A stretch of DNA of 64,000 nucleotides from Dryomyza anilis (GCA_951804985.1 OX638130.1:122339593-122403592); one strand, 5' to 3'; positions 32,016 through 44,434 are shown, counted from the stretch's first letter. Notes: generated by a model from the sequence alone, not told the origin. A program made the numbers and translations.

Positions 32016-33540
32016 GCGAATGATTTATTTATTTTAAATATTATAACATAACATATTCAAAAAACATTCAGCATTTGCACTGCTCTATAGCTATTTCTTC
32101 ATTCGTACAATATGCCATTTTATTCAAAATATGTAAATTAATCTCACTTGAAACATTGCTATCCCGTGATAATCTACAAAGTGAAAAGTTGCATAAATTT
32201 CGCGAGTGCATAAATTTGCAGTCACTTAAATCAACTTGTTAACTGTCGCTCAATCAATAACATTTGATCAACCAACAAACGACCTACTTGAAGCCCCTCG
32301 TCACGGGAAAAAATGAAGATCGCTTCGCTCAAACCATTTAGCACTTTGAGCTTGTAAATTACAAATTATTAAATTGATGAGAGAGATGAGTGCAAAAATT
32401 TCGGATCGAACGTCGCGCAAAGTGAATTTATAAATGTCCGGGTAATTGTTAAACCAAACAAGCCAAAACCCCGTTTCGAACCCGAACCCCAAAAAAAGGC
32501 ACTGAATGAGAACCAAACCAAAATGAAAAAAAAGCCTCCGGTTGTCAATCATATTTTAAAATATAAATTATTTGTTAACATAAGGCGTTGTAAATATATA
32601 AGAGACCTTAACATCGGTCTTTGAAATTCTGATTGGTAGGGAATATTTGGTACGGCAAAATTATGCGACTAAGTCTTCGATGGGCGCTTGCGCAGCAGAC
32701 GCATAATTATTAATAAAGAAATTTATGCATGCTGCTGGCGTATTTAGTGCTGCCGTAGGACCAGCAGATGACCATTAAACTGCTGCGCGCTGGTATAGTA
32801 ACCATGACCAAGAATAAAGAACAAAAAGACTGAAAAACCAACCGGCAAAATAAAGGACCAAGCGATAACATTCGGCTTCTTTTGTTGTAGTTGTTATTGT
32901 TGTTAAACATACAACGTGTGGAAAATCAATGAAAACTGCATAATTTCGCGGTTGATTAAGGCCTGTTTTGTTCCAGTTTCTTACCGCATCTCGAGTGGTA
33001 CGCGACGCGAAGCATTTGCCATGATGTGGCATCGGGGGGGCATTGCCGAAGAAAAACCTTTCAAGCGAAATGAAATATGAACCTCTTAATTTGACATAAA
33101 CGAGTCATTAGCGTACTGAACGGTTGGTATATATAGTACTTACCGTAAAGTGATGAGATGTGCCAGAGAAAGGACCAACCGAACAAGAGGATTGATTTTA
33201 GTTTACAAATTTAATGTTCTTGCGGATGATCAATATAACTATAGGTACTATACATTTTGGCACATGCAAATCAAAAGTTTAGCACTAAATGAGAGTGGAA
33301 GTCTTTCGGAAGATTTGAACTTTTAGACCTACAAAATAACACGAAGTAGATTTTTAACATGAAATATTTAAGGTGGAATTAGTTATTAAAGGTTCATGTA
33401 ATTATAGGTACTGGTATTTATAGTTCCCCTCCCAGTATACACGACTCGCAGGCACAAATTGTCTCGAAAATGCAAAAAGTTACTTTGATATAAAAATTCG
33501 ACCTCAATCGTAAATCATATCTAATTTTTATAGATGTGTT
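32016..33540. other. Interval with island 32.64-33.07 kb, no gene recognised
   Basis: Frames of 66-85 codons overlap at 32301-33032 on the minus strand without recognised domains. The rest is A+T-rich. No repeat shared with the window was seen. Confidence 0.35.
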
Positions 33541-33554
33541 AAAGGTCCATGTAA

Positions 33555-34086
33555 TTTTAGGACCTCGATATTCGAAGTTTTATCGATTATCTTCAATATA
33601 ACAGTTCGATATAGTTGCTTTATCGATTCTAATTTTTAATATTTCTAATTTTAATATTTAAAATTTCTATAGTATTTTTCGATGAAATCTCGAAATTAGA
33701 TTCCTTTTTTTCTTCGATATCGTTCCGATTTCGATAATTACTCGTATTAAGAAAAATCCGACAGAAGGCATCGGAGAAAGAATGGAAGAAAATTTAGGTA
33801 CAAAACTGTTTATCACTTTTTCCACCCTATTCTCCAGAATTTAACATTCGGTCTTCCTCGATTTTGGTCTTCTCATATAGGGTCTTGTATTACTATATGG
33901 GAAGACCAAAATCGATATTACAGAAATGTCTTCTATCTAAAAAGCCTAGTTTTCATGGAAAAAATCATATCTCTGTACTTCTAATTTGTAGGTCCAGTTT
34001 GACGCTCGATATCGCTAGGAAAGTGTGTGATTTCTCCATCTATTCGCATTGATCTCGAACGATAGCAATACGTTTAGCATACTGGG
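33555..34086 (+). mobile_element. CCCAGT-family long variant, inverted relative of copy 2
   Basis: Ends GTTTAGCATACTGGG at 34086. Reading inward in reverse it matches the 29506-30054 copy: TCAATGCGAATAGATGGAG, GACCTACAAATTAGAAGTAC, CTTCCCATATAG, CTTTCTCCGATGCCTTC and GGAACGATATCGAAG. The segment from TATAG to GGGAAGACC is present twice in inverted form near 33868-33912. The flank after 34086 (ATACTAAAAAAATCTTTGAA) is also shared with 29455-29500. Confidence 0.75.
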
Positions 34087-34099
34087 ATATAATAGAGTT

Positions 34100-34785
34100 G
34101 AGAGGAAATACTAAAAAAATCTTTGAATACGATATGTAGTTCCTTCTCATCTTTGTAGTTCCTTCTCATCTTCTCAAAAATTGGACATTCCAATCGATCT
34201 TCAATTTGGACATTCGAAAAATATTGCGATATCTATGTAATAAATGTTTAAATATCTGGCTTTGATTTCGGAATGCAAAAACCTTTGGTGGACTTAACAA
34301 TGGAAGGTCCTAGTAGTAATGTCTCCTCTAATTATCTCCCAAAAACTCAATATGTAGCAAAGAAACCTTTCTTCTCTTTCCAAAACTGAAATGCTAATGT
34401 GTCTAGTATTACGCCAATCGTTTCGATATGAAAATCAATATCTTTTAAGAGTAATGCGATAGAGAATTCGCACGCTCTCGTACCGGTATCGAGCCTCAAA
34501 TAGTACTTACCTTATACGGAGATATCGTATCGATATGTTGGAATGTTCGCAGTACGAGACATTTTATGAGATTACTTCAAAAAAATTTGCGATATCGATG
34601 TGATATACTTATATTTGTTTTGTGATATATGCTTGCCATACAATTTGAATATAAGAGAAGTTTTAAAATTTAGATAGAACTTTTCTATCGAATGGAGTTT
34701 GAGTAAACTTTGAGGCATATAAAAATCAAACTTTTATCACTTTCTAAAACTAAAATTATAAAGTTTTCTGGAATGATGTTGTATA
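34100..34785. other. Decayed CCCAGT-family debris
   Basis: Contains ATCGTATCGATATGTTGG, TTTGCGATATCGATGTGATA and CTCGTACCGGTATCGAGCC, the family's vocabulary, without intact ends. Around 34250-34430 is sequence I do not recognise. Confidence 0.45.
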
Positions 34786-34939
34786 CCAATCGTTTCGAGA
34801 TTAATTCGAGATGAAGAATTCCCACGGTAACGGACATACTTAATCTCGTAGCGATATCGCACTAAAAATGTTATTAGATGGTCAAAATCAATATGGTCCA
34901 ACGGATTTTATTCGGTACGATACTTTTTACGAAATAGTA

Positions 34940-36764
34940 CACAGATAAAAAAATGTACATCATATTGATGAATTTCGTTTTTCAACCCATGATTCATTGT
35001 ATTGCACAGAAAAAAATGTGCATAAATATTATGTATAGAGAACATACATTTTTTTTCATAATATTTATGTATTAATTTTAATATTTATGAATTGTACATA
35101 ATAATGGTGAATCCAAATATATTAAGGACATTGATTTAACAACCAGATACATATATTTTATGTATTATTTACATACAAACTTTCTGATTTGTGGTTTCTG
35201 AAGGGCTTGTAGAGTTGGCTTATGTATAAGACATATTTGGTTTGGGAACAAACTATATAATCGCATATTCGAATATCGATATTCGAAAAATAATCGAAAA
35301 TATTTGAAATCGGATATTTTCCGTCGAATATACGAGTATATACAATTCGTTGGTTTTATTTCGTAAGCATTTTTATTTAAATAAGAATGTTATTGAATAT
35401 ATGTTAAGAAAACGAATGCGTAAAAACTGAAATTAATTTATGGAAGCAGAGACGAAATCGATGGAGCCGGAGGGAGGAACTTGGTGTTGGTAAAATAAAA
35501 ATGGTAGTGTAAAGGTAAAAGTGTAAGATAAATATTATAAAAAAAATATAATGATATAACTAAATAAATAACAGCTCTGTACAGAACCAACCACCGCAAT
35601 ACGAAACAATAAAATTAACTTTTTTAAAATAAAATTAAATAATGTAAAATTACATAAATGTTGAGATTGTGTGCATAAAATGTATGAAAATATGTACATA
35701 AAATATATGGAATTAATACATTAATACGATGAAATTGGTCCTTGGTTGAGGTACTCGACAAAATACATAAAATAAATGTACAAATACATAAATGTTGAGA
35801 ATCATTCTTTTTCTGTGTGAAGAACCATTCGTAATATTAATGACTAACGACATCAATGTTATGAAAGCGATCATAAATATGAAGAACACTTGGTAACTGT
35901 CGAAAAAGTGTTCTTCAATATGATGAATTGTATGTGATAAATACTTTTCATCATATTAATGAACCAAAATATTAAATACAACATATATGTACTTTATATT
36001 GAAGAATGATGTTCATTAAACCAAATTGCAATCAAAATATTTATTTTCGTTCATTTTTTGCAGTACGTCTCAGTTCTCAAGTAGTTCTTCTATGTTATTT
36101 CTTATATAATGCTTGCTCGACATGCATAAATTAGTAAAATTTTTTATAATATATTTATTTTTATTTACTACTTTTTATTAATAAAAAGTTATATTTATAA
36201 AAAAAATTTTAGAAAAAAATTTTGTTTTCGAAAAAAAAATTTTTTTTCGAAAACAAAATTTTTTTCGGATACATTATTTTTCGGACAATTTTTTATATAT
36301 TATTAATAAAAAAAAAAATTTGAAGAAAATATTTTTTTCGAAAACAAAATTTTTTTCAATACATTTTTTTTTTTAAAAAAAACTTTTTTCTTGGCTAATT
36401 TTTTTTAAATTTTTTTTTTGTTCTTTTTTAAATATGATTTTTACAACAAACACATTTTTTTCGAATTATTTTTTGAAAAATTCGCAAAAACGTCAATTAA
36501 TTTATTTTGAAAAAGAAATATTAGTTCATAAATATTATGAACAAATTCATCAATATGACGATTCAAGTTCATTGTATTGAATATTTCGTTCTTCAATATG
36601 ATATTCTATAGTATGAATAAGTTCATATATAAAATGAATGTATTCATCAATGTGTGATTTAATGATCGGTATTATCAAAATGATGAATTGGTAGAATAAT
36701 TGGTAGAAAAATTCATAATATTTATGAATAAATTCATCTTATTGCTAAATCCTTTTTTTCTGTG
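34940..36764 (+). mobile_element. TA-flanked CACAGAAAA MITE, copy b (outer)
   Basis: Starts CACAGATAAAAAAATGTACA and ends TTTTTTTCTGTG, with TA at 34938-34939 and 36765-36766. After removing the inner element (35005-35817 plus one TG) it is about 1,010 bp and matches copies at 14.85, 58.83 and 63.73 kb. Shared motifs include ATCATATTGATGAA, TAATGACTAACGACATCAAT and CTTGGTAACTGTCGAAAAAG. The interior 36170-36480 is nearly pure A/T with inverted runs. Confidence 0.88.
35005..35817 (+). mobile_element. Inner CACAGAAAA element, nested, 813 bp
   Basis: Begins CACAGAAAAAAATGTGCATA and ends ATTCTTTTTCTGTG, with TG at 35003-35004 and 35818-35819. Unrelated copies read ATTCATTGTATTGAAGAACC at this place, which shows the empty site and that TG was duplicated. 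Termini resemble those of its host, but the interior (TGTGGTTTCTGAAGGGCTTG, GGTCCTTGGTTGAGGTACTC) does not. It is a second subfamily with shared ends. Confidence 0.88.
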
Positions 36765-36960
36765 TAAAGATATCAAAAAGAATAATAAACAAAGTTAAAT
36801 ATTGCTCTGAAAAATCTTACCATATGGTTTTTATAAATGTTTAAAAGTCGTATATTGCCATAAAATTTGAATGTCTGAAATATTTTGTAAATTAAAAGCG
36901 ATCAAGCAACGAGATATCGAATAGAGTTCGCGAAAGCTTAGAGCCAATTATGCCGATTTA

Positions 36961-38549
36961 TAATATTGAGTTGATTTTCGAAAACCAGATCAGAATCTTC
37001 AACAATTATTTGTTAAACCGATTTATTTCCTTAAATATGGGTCTATCAAGGAAATCGAAGTATCGAGTAAGTTAAAATAAGTTTTACTGTTCTGAAAAAT
37101 GTGTAAATCCTCTGTCGATCACCAGAGCAACATCAACTCATCGTGTTGGCATTACCCACGCCACTGTGCACTTTGGAAACGTTTCGTCCGTCGTTTGCAA
37201 GGAAACTCATTTCATGCAGATCGTGACTTGTTGTCACGTTTCGGCAGTCAACACAACTATTCAATCGGGGCAAAAATTCTGAATTGGAATTGGATTTGTA
37301 TGCTTAAACTGCGGAAGCTACCAAAGGAAATTGATGAGCGCTGGGTAATTTCTAACGCCTTTTGTGATAAGCTTCAGCTTTATAAATGAATGAGCCCAGC
37401 CAGCACTGGCAGGAGTTACAGCGTTACTGCGCGCGCATTATTAGTTGGATGCTGCAGTGTGCCGCATGTGGCGCAGGCGCTACAACTGCCACAAAACAGA
37501 AGATCCATGCAAAATTAGGAAAGGTTCGAGGTTTCTTTTTATTTTTTCGGTTCACCAGAATAACATTTAATAATGCTGCACAGCATATGCGCGCGACTTA
37601 AGCGATTATTCTTCGATCGATCGAATGTTGGTCGATCGGTGGTCGGTGGATCGTCCGTCTGGCTGGTTGGCTGGCTGTCGACGCGCGTTGTAATAGCTCA
37701 CAGAGCGTGTCGGATTAAATGTTTTTTGTTTCACTCAGAGTGCAGCCATTACCATTTACTAGATGCCTATTCTTCACCAATAAACCATCCAACCAACCAA
37801 CCATCCATCCATCCTGTGTGCATGGTCGCTGCACTTTAATCGAACCTTTTTTCCGCGTGTTTAGTCACCGTCGTCAGCTCGGGTGATCGTCGATTTCGTC
37901 GTCGTCGTTGTTTTCTTCGAGTTCGAGTTGGCTCAGAGGCTTCGCGTTAATTTTGAGTAGCTTTCCAGATGGTCAAATAATTTGCTGAAATAAACGTTGG
38001 CCACAAGTACCACTACAACAACAACAACAAAAACGACGACGTTAATGCCATTACCGACCGCTCAAAGGACATGCCGTATGATAGCGTCGTGTTGTGCGGG
38101 GAGAGACACGGGCAAGATCGCCAGCACCGCTGCCGCCAATGTTCTGTGATCATCGCGCTTATATGACAGCTGAACACAATTTATGACGTGTGAAGAGGGG
38201 CAAGTCAAGCGTCACCATCGCACCAACGAACCATCCAACCAACCTCACCACTGATCGTTGTGGTCGACAACAAGCCAAGCGGTACCACAGTCAGGTTTTT
38301 AATATCGAAATTATGCTGGCGTTAATCGAAATTGTGCAAAATTGACTATGTGGGAAACTGAGAATCTGCGCAGAAAACTGGCTGAAAGGATGACGAGGTC
38401 GTATACATCCCAGTGGGAAATGTCATTGGTATTTCTCAATGATTACCACCCCTATGTTAGGTTAGCAACATCGATGGCCAATAGCATTTTCGTCCCGAAA
38501 ATTCATTTTCATAGAAATGTGCATGACATACACCGTAAAAATACTGTAT
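36961..38549. other. Island with promoter-like composition, no gene recognised
   Basis: From about 37090 the composition is balanced, with CGATCG-rich sequence at 37614-37650, CCAACCAACCATCCATCC near 37790-37815, and CGTCGTCGTCGTTG near 37898. Frames of 70-96 codons at 37099-37839 match no family. ACAACAACAACAACAA follows at about 38016. This pattern is seen in long 5' untranslated exons of flies, but no start codon or donor site can be assigned. Confidence 0.35.
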
Positions 38550-38551
38550 TA

Positions 38552-39741
38552 CACAGATAAAAAATGAACATCATATTGGTAAATTCCTTTCATCAAACCA
38601 CTATTCATGACAAACGACATCAATGTTATGAATGCGATCATAAATATGTTGGACGCTTGGTAACTGTCGAAAAGTGTTCTTCAATATGATGAATTGAATG
38701 TGAAGAATACGTTTCATCATATTAATGAAAAAATAAAAATATTTTTTAAATAAATTTTTTACAAGAACACTTTTATTCGAATTATTTTCTAATTTTTTTT
38801 TATTTTTGAAAAATTCGTAAAAAAATATATTCATAAATATTACGAACAAATTTATCATATGACGATTTAAATTCATTGTATGGAATATTTCGCTCTTCAC
38901 TATGATGTTCGATAGTACGAATAATTTAAAAAAATTTTAAATAGTTAAAAAAAATTATTTTCAAAATAAATAGATTGATTGAAAAAATGTTTCCAAATTA
39001 AAAAAAAAAATAAAAAACAAATGTTGTCATATAAAAGAATATTTTGTTCGAAAATAAATAAAGTGAACAAAAAAGTATTCCTTTCGAAAATGAAAAATAA
39101 TTCCGAAAAAAGTTTTTTTTTTCAATTTTTTTTTTATTTTCGAAAATGAAAAATAATTCCGAAAAAAAGTTTTTTTTTTCAAATTTCTTTTATTTTCGAA
39201 AAAAATATTTTTTTATATGACAAATTTTTTTTTTCTTTTCGTAAATAAAAATTTCTCAAAAAAAAACATTTATAGGAAAATTTTTTTTTTTTTATAAAAT
39301 ATATTTTTTATCGATATAACCTTTTATTTATAAAAAGTCGTCATCATTAATAAATATATTACAAAACATTTTAATAATTGATGCATATTGATCAAGCATT
39401 ATATAAGAAATAATAAACAAAAACAAATTAAAAACTTTGAAATTTTGCAAAAATTTAACAAAGAAATATATATTTTGAATGAAATTTGGTTTGATGAACA
39501 ATCTTCTTCGGTATGATGTAGGTATCATTCGTATTTAATGTATTTGTACATTAATATGATGAAAATAAGAATTCGCATACACTTCCTAAAATTTAAAAAC
39601 ACTTTTTCATTCATTCATCAACTGCATGATGAATTCATAACATTGATGTTTACTAATGATTAATATTATGAATTTTTCTCATTACAATGAATCACTGTTT
39701 GGAGAATGAAATACATCAATAAGAAGAAGATTTTTTCTGTG
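38552..39741 (+). mobile_element. TA-MITE family, palindromic copy c
   Basis: Begins CACAGATAAAAAATGAACAT after TA. The other end, TTTTTTCTGTG at 39741, is followed by CA. Both ends carry the same subterminal module (ATTCATGACAAACGACATCA on the left; the inverse of CAAACAGTGATTCATTGTAA on the right), unlike copies a, b and d whose two ends differ. It may be two fused copies or a foldback derivative. The middle, 38930-39330, is A/T simple sequence with TTCGAAAA runs. Confidence 0.7.
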
Positions 39742-39767
39742 CAAAATCAAATGTATTTTTTTTTACT

Positions 39768-39880
39768 ACATCCCAGTATGTCGTTCGTTTCGATATTGCA
39801 ATAAAAATGTTACGAGTTCTTTTTTTCTAATATAGATGCTAGTTCTTATATGGATATGATATGAAAAGTTCGATCAAAAC
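39768..39880 (+). mobile_element. CCCAGT-family end fragment
   Basis: CCCAGTATGTCGTTCGTTTC at about 39770 is a near match to the family's outer end, followed by ATATTGCAATAAAAATGTTA. No matching second end is seen. Confidence 0.45.
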
Positions 39881-40395
39881 GGTCGACTGTACAAATCAAA
39901 TTTAAACCGAAACAAGAATTTTTCGAGTATCCATACACCAAAACTTTAGAAATAAGTTTGACAAATAAAAATTTAAAAAAATAAAAAAATAGTATTGAAA
40001 TTCTGGCCACTTTAAAAATTTTTTGAAACAATTGAATACGAACTCTTTTAAAAATATGTTTTTTTTTTTATTTCGAAGCTATTTTTAAATTTACTGCATT
40101 TTTGCGCAATACTTGACTACAGTTTTCTACATTAACAACATTTTGTATTTATTTGAATGTTTAGAAATATGTAGAAAAATGCCTTTATATGTTTTAATTT
40201 TTACTTTAATTTAACTTCATGATAAATATAAAAAATACTACACATGAATTTAAAATTTTTGTATTTATTTAAATGTTTTTAATGCCTTTATATCGGCAGA
40301 ACTGATATGATTGCATGATTTGTAATGTTTCGATCTTAATTATCCGAAAAATATACATGTTATATATGAATACAAGTATTTGTTTTTATTTTAAA
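39881..40395 (+). other. A+T-rich interval, nothing recognised
   Basis: No open frame or shared repeat can be supported. Confidence 0.4.
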
Positions 40396-40396
40396 T

Positions 40397-41234
40397 AGCT
40401 GGACCCGTTCACAGCTTCGCCCGTGCTAAGTTTTTGAAATTGTAAAACTATATCGTTTGTAAAGGTGGATACATTTACGCCCCTTTTTAGTGCATGCCTA
40501 CGTCGCTTTTTTCCCGCCCACATTGAACATTGTGCCCTTTTTCTAATCTCGCTCACATTCCACGTGGCTATTCGAATTTTTAAAAATAATCCTTTGTTTC
40601 GATTTGTACAACTCTGCTCTTAGTAAGTCAGGAGTTTTTGCATTTTTAAAATTTTTGTTATATGAGAGGTGTCACGCCCCATTGTCCAATCCCGTCCATA
40701 TTCTACGTGATGATCGGAGTTTTAAATATGAATATTTTATTTGATTTTTATAACTCTACTCTTAGTATGTCAGTATTATAGCATTTTTAATGTTTTTGTT
40801 ATATGAAAGGTGCCACGACCCTTAATCAAATTCCATCCATATTTAGCAAAAATATAAACAACAACAAAATGCATTACTGAGCCCAATTTAATGACTGTGG
40901 CTATCTTATACAAATATTTTGAATTAAAAGTTAATTTTTGCCACGTCCATTTTTGTACCTTAGGAGGCGAATTTCCAAAAATCCCTTCGTAGTGAGCGCT
41001 AACGTCGGGAAATGATCACCCTGTCGAAATTTCAAGTTCCTAGGATAAAATTTATATTTTTCGATTTTCCGGCTTTTCCTTGTGGGTTTTCCGACTTTTC
41101 TTTTTTCCTAAACCACTCTTGCATTGACACGGACAAAATACAAAAGGAATTAGGCAAATCCGTCTGTTCGTTCTCTCGTGATGCTCTGGCACACACAGGA
41201 CATTTCATTTTTTTATATATAGATATATATAGAT
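40397..41234 (-). mobile_element. Helitron-like non-autonomous element (minus)
   Basis: Read on the minus strand it begins ATCTATATATATCTATATAT and ends GCACGGGCGAAGCTGTGAAC then GGGTCCAGCTA. Ends with GGGCGAAGC...GGGTCC are familiar from insect Helitron-like repeats. Inside, a ~130-bp module with GTTATATGA(A/G)AGGTG is repeated with changes near 40670 and 40798, and a third weaker unit lies near 40520. The phrase GTCGTGGCACCT on the minus strand is shared with the element at 44.36 kb. No Rep/helicase coding sequence. Family assignment rests on remembered end sequences. Confidence 0.65.
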
Positions 41235-43015
41235 AAATTAAATACATATTGCAGTAATTTTAGTAAAATAGAATTATATACTCTATAATTCTATTTATTT
41301 AAAAGTTTATACCTATACGATTATTTTTTAACGATTATTTTGTATATTTTAGTTTAAGTTAAATAAATTCAGTAATAATAAATGCTTATGTATTAAATAA
41401 TCTATATCTTTCAATAAAAAATTTGGAAAAATGTTGTCTAGTAACGTAGTAAATTTATACAGTTGTTTTCAGTACAAAAACTACTACATGAAACGTTGGA
41501 CTAAGATTTATTTCAAAAACATTTATAGTTTTTTTCTTCGGCGCAACAATGATAAAATTCAACCAAATCCATATCACCAACAATGTAATTTTCTGCTGGG
41601 ATATTAAAACCAAGTCCAAATTTACAGTTACATGTGTCTGTTGCAAAATTTCGTTATTTTTAAAAATTTCACAACTATGTTTTCTAATTATAACAATGCA
41701 CAACACATTGTCTGGTTGACATTACAGGAAGAACCCTTTAACTGACAGACAACGCCAACAAATACTCAATTATTACCTCTTAATTCGTTATACTCATCGT
41801 GTTTGTCATGTTTTTCCGTTTAATCGATCGCTTAATGATGCGTATGATCGCATATTATCGTCCATACTGGTTACGCACCCGGAAACTAAAGTCATTTGCA
41901 CTTGGTTCCGGTGTCCTTAATATCGAGTATCGAGTGCGACAGCCGTGGGCCCAGCTAAAACACTGTATTTGCAATTATTCGCCTTTTTTTTGGCTTTTAC
42001 CAAGTTGGAAATAAATATTGGTTCACCATCTGAGCTGCGTTTTGTGGCCCTCGTACTTTTGATTCGCTTTAGTTGGAGAAGCAGATGTTCACTTCAGGCT
42101 TATGTGTCGCTATTTCCTGCTTTTTTTTTTTGTTGCTTTTACCAGTTACCTCCACCATGCCAGCCAGCCATCCAACAAAGCAACCGACTGACCAACCAAC
42201 GATTTGGTCGTTTCGGGTCCCAAGTTTACAACATGCGTTTCTCGTATTATTTGTCCTGCAACAAACTGACTGCCAGCTGATCGCGATCGCGCACAAATAA
42301 TATGGCGAATAAGGCATCTATATAGTGACCAATCAATTGTGCTATCGGGCATTCATATTTTATTGATTCCTCATCGTTTGGCTGCTTTTATTTCTGCGCG
42401 TTTCTGCGCAATGGGAATTTTTTGTATTCCTTTCATTTGCAGATATTTGACTTTTGATAGTGTAGTGTTTACGGCACCGGCCCAACGATGTATGCGTGCG
42501 TGCGGTTACTTTGGGGGCGTCTGGGGATGTTAACCTGTCTTTGTCTTTGATCATGCTCTGAGTAATATGTCCGGTGAACTCAGCGGTCATGCGAAAATGA
42601 TTCATAAACGTCGTATGTGCATAGTATCTACTGATAAATGATCTATTTATTTAGCAAAACCCGAGGCAAGATATTCAGATTTGTCTTCTCTATGTAGCAA
42701 GTATTATAAGTTGCATCTGCTGTGGAGGTATTTTTAATTTGAAACCTATTGAATGGCAAAATTGAAAAACGTTTGTTGCATTTTTAAATTGTTGAACTTT
42801 AACCCATTAACTAAGGAAGCTTTAATAAACTACGATTTGACAAACCGAAGTGTTTAGAAATTATTTTTCTTACAGCATATTTTTTCGTCGCAAAAATTAG
42901 GAAATTTGATGTGATCAATATTGGGAACAATAGATGGGAAGAGTTAATCATGTAGTGGGTAATATTAATAATAATCGACAGCTCAAAAACTGAAGTAAAT
43001 GCTTTGAATTGTCAA
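41235..43015. other. Interval with island 41.72-42.64 kb, no gene recognised
   Basis: The island has many overlapping frames on both strands (64-111 codons at 41799-42605), with no recognised domain. CCAGCCAGCCATCCAACAAA and CAACCGACTGACC lie near 42159-42195. Flanks are A+T-rich. Confidence 0.35.
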
Positions 43016-43019
43016 AATT

Positions 43020-43850
43020 TCAAAAGGTGGGCTTGCTTAAAAGCAAATAAAGGTCTTTGGTTGAGAGATAATTTTTATTTTAAAAAATCAAGGTCTTCGG
43101 TTGAGAGTTATATGAAAACCTTTATTTGAAAGGGTTTGGTTAATGGTTCTTAGTAGACAGAAAATTTAATTGGTCTCATTTGTAAGGAATTTGTCGTTGT
43201 TGTTTGGAGAAACATAAGGATTTGTTACGGTAAAATTATGATTTCGACCATTGTGTTGTTTTTGTCGTTACATTTTTTTTATATATATATTTTTTTTCGA
43301 AAATTTTCGAACATTTTTCGAATATTTTTTTTTTTTTGGAAAATGGTGATTTTGCAATGTTTTGCCGCCCAAATTTTTTGTTGTTTTTGTCGAATATATA
43401 TATATATATATATATATTAATGTTGATTAATACCATTGCGTTGGTTGTGTCATCCAAATATTTTTTTACCAAATATATATTTTTTTCGAAATTTTGCTAT
43501 TTTTCTCAATTTTTTTTATTGAAAATTGTGATTTCGCAATGTTTTGTCGTCCAAAAATTTTTGAGCTAAATTTTTTTTTTTCGAAAATTTTCGAACATTA
43601 TTTTTTTTGTCGAATATATAAATTTTTTCATCGAAATATTATTTTTTACCAAACATTATTTTTATGAAATTTTTTGAACATTGTTGTTTTGGTCAAATAT
43701 ATATTTTTTTAGGTGATTTCAACCATTGGGTTTTGTGTGTCGTCCAAATTTTTTTTTTCTAAATTTTTGGAAAATTGTTGTTTTTATTGAATATTATTGT
43801 TATTTTTATTTTTTTGAAAATGGAGATTTCGTAAAACAGTCAACATCCAG
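43020..43850 (+). repeat. ~100-bp TTTTCGAA/GTCGTCCAAA repeat, copy 1
   Basis: Begins with AAAGGTCTTTGGTTGAGAGA. Then follow about five diverged units, each with GATTTCG(A/C)(C/A)ATTG, TTGT-rich sequence, GTCGTCCAAAT and TTTTTTCGAAATTTTC. An AT dinucleotide run lies at 43395-43417. The same modules in reverse order and orientation occur at 53.49-54.39 kb. Frames in it are translations of the repeat. Confidence 0.78.
43395..43417 (+). repeat. (AT)n microsatellite
   Basis: Uninterrupted AT run of about eleven units within the repeat. Confidence 0.9.
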
Positions 43851-43969
43851 TTTAATTTGAAAGTGAAAATGACGATTGCGGATATATCTTAATAAATTTT
43901 CAATAATTAGAGGGGGCCGGACAAATTTCACCGTTTACTCTATTTCCCGCTATTTCATATCCATTCAAT

Positions 43970-44085
43970 ACTTCCTTAGACAATTCATCCCCGAGATAAT
44001 TCTTCCCCGAGACAATTTTTCTCCCACACTTTAATTCTCCAGGTCAATTTTTCCCCGAGACAATTATTCCCTAGTTCAAAGGTAT
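43970..44085 (+). repeat. Degenerate CCCCGAGACAATT repeat
   Basis: GACAATT(C/T)...CCCCGAGA occurs four or five times at about 18-20-bp spacing (near 43978, 43999, 44015, 44052). It resembles the reverse complement of the TTCGGGGAA.TGTC units at 24.49-24.62 and 24.85-25.02 kb. Confidence 0.6.
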
Positions 44086-44360
44086 ACTTGTTGGCCATGC
44101 AACAATATTTTGTATGGGAATATTTGTTTCCGGAATAATATATCTTGAATTCAATTGGATATAGAAGTCGTATCCGTAACACAGTTTAAATTGTATATCA
44201 TGTTCAATTTTCCAGTAGAGTTGACGATCGAGGATTTATCTTATTTTTTCTATATAAAGTCCAATATGTTGATAATGCAAAAATTATTCTTCTATTCACA
44301 TCCTTGGAGAACACTTATCTCGGGAGTGAATTGAACGGGAAGACTTAACCGTATCCAAAT

Positions 44361-44396
44361 CTATATATATAAAACTCTTGGTTCATCTGTCAGTCG

Positions 44397-44434
<38 letters not shown>

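Larger units (their letters stand above)
34786..36960 (-). mobile_element. CCCAGT-family copy split by nested MITEs
   Basis: Left part 34786-34939 has ACCAATCGTTTCGAGATTAA and TCAATATGGTCCAACGG. Right part from 36767 has TTTTTATAAATGTTTAAAAG, CGTATATTGCCATAAAATTT and AAGCAACGAGATATCGAA. Together they follow the order of the 29101-29505 copy. The 34940-36764 element lies between them. Confidence 0.65.
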
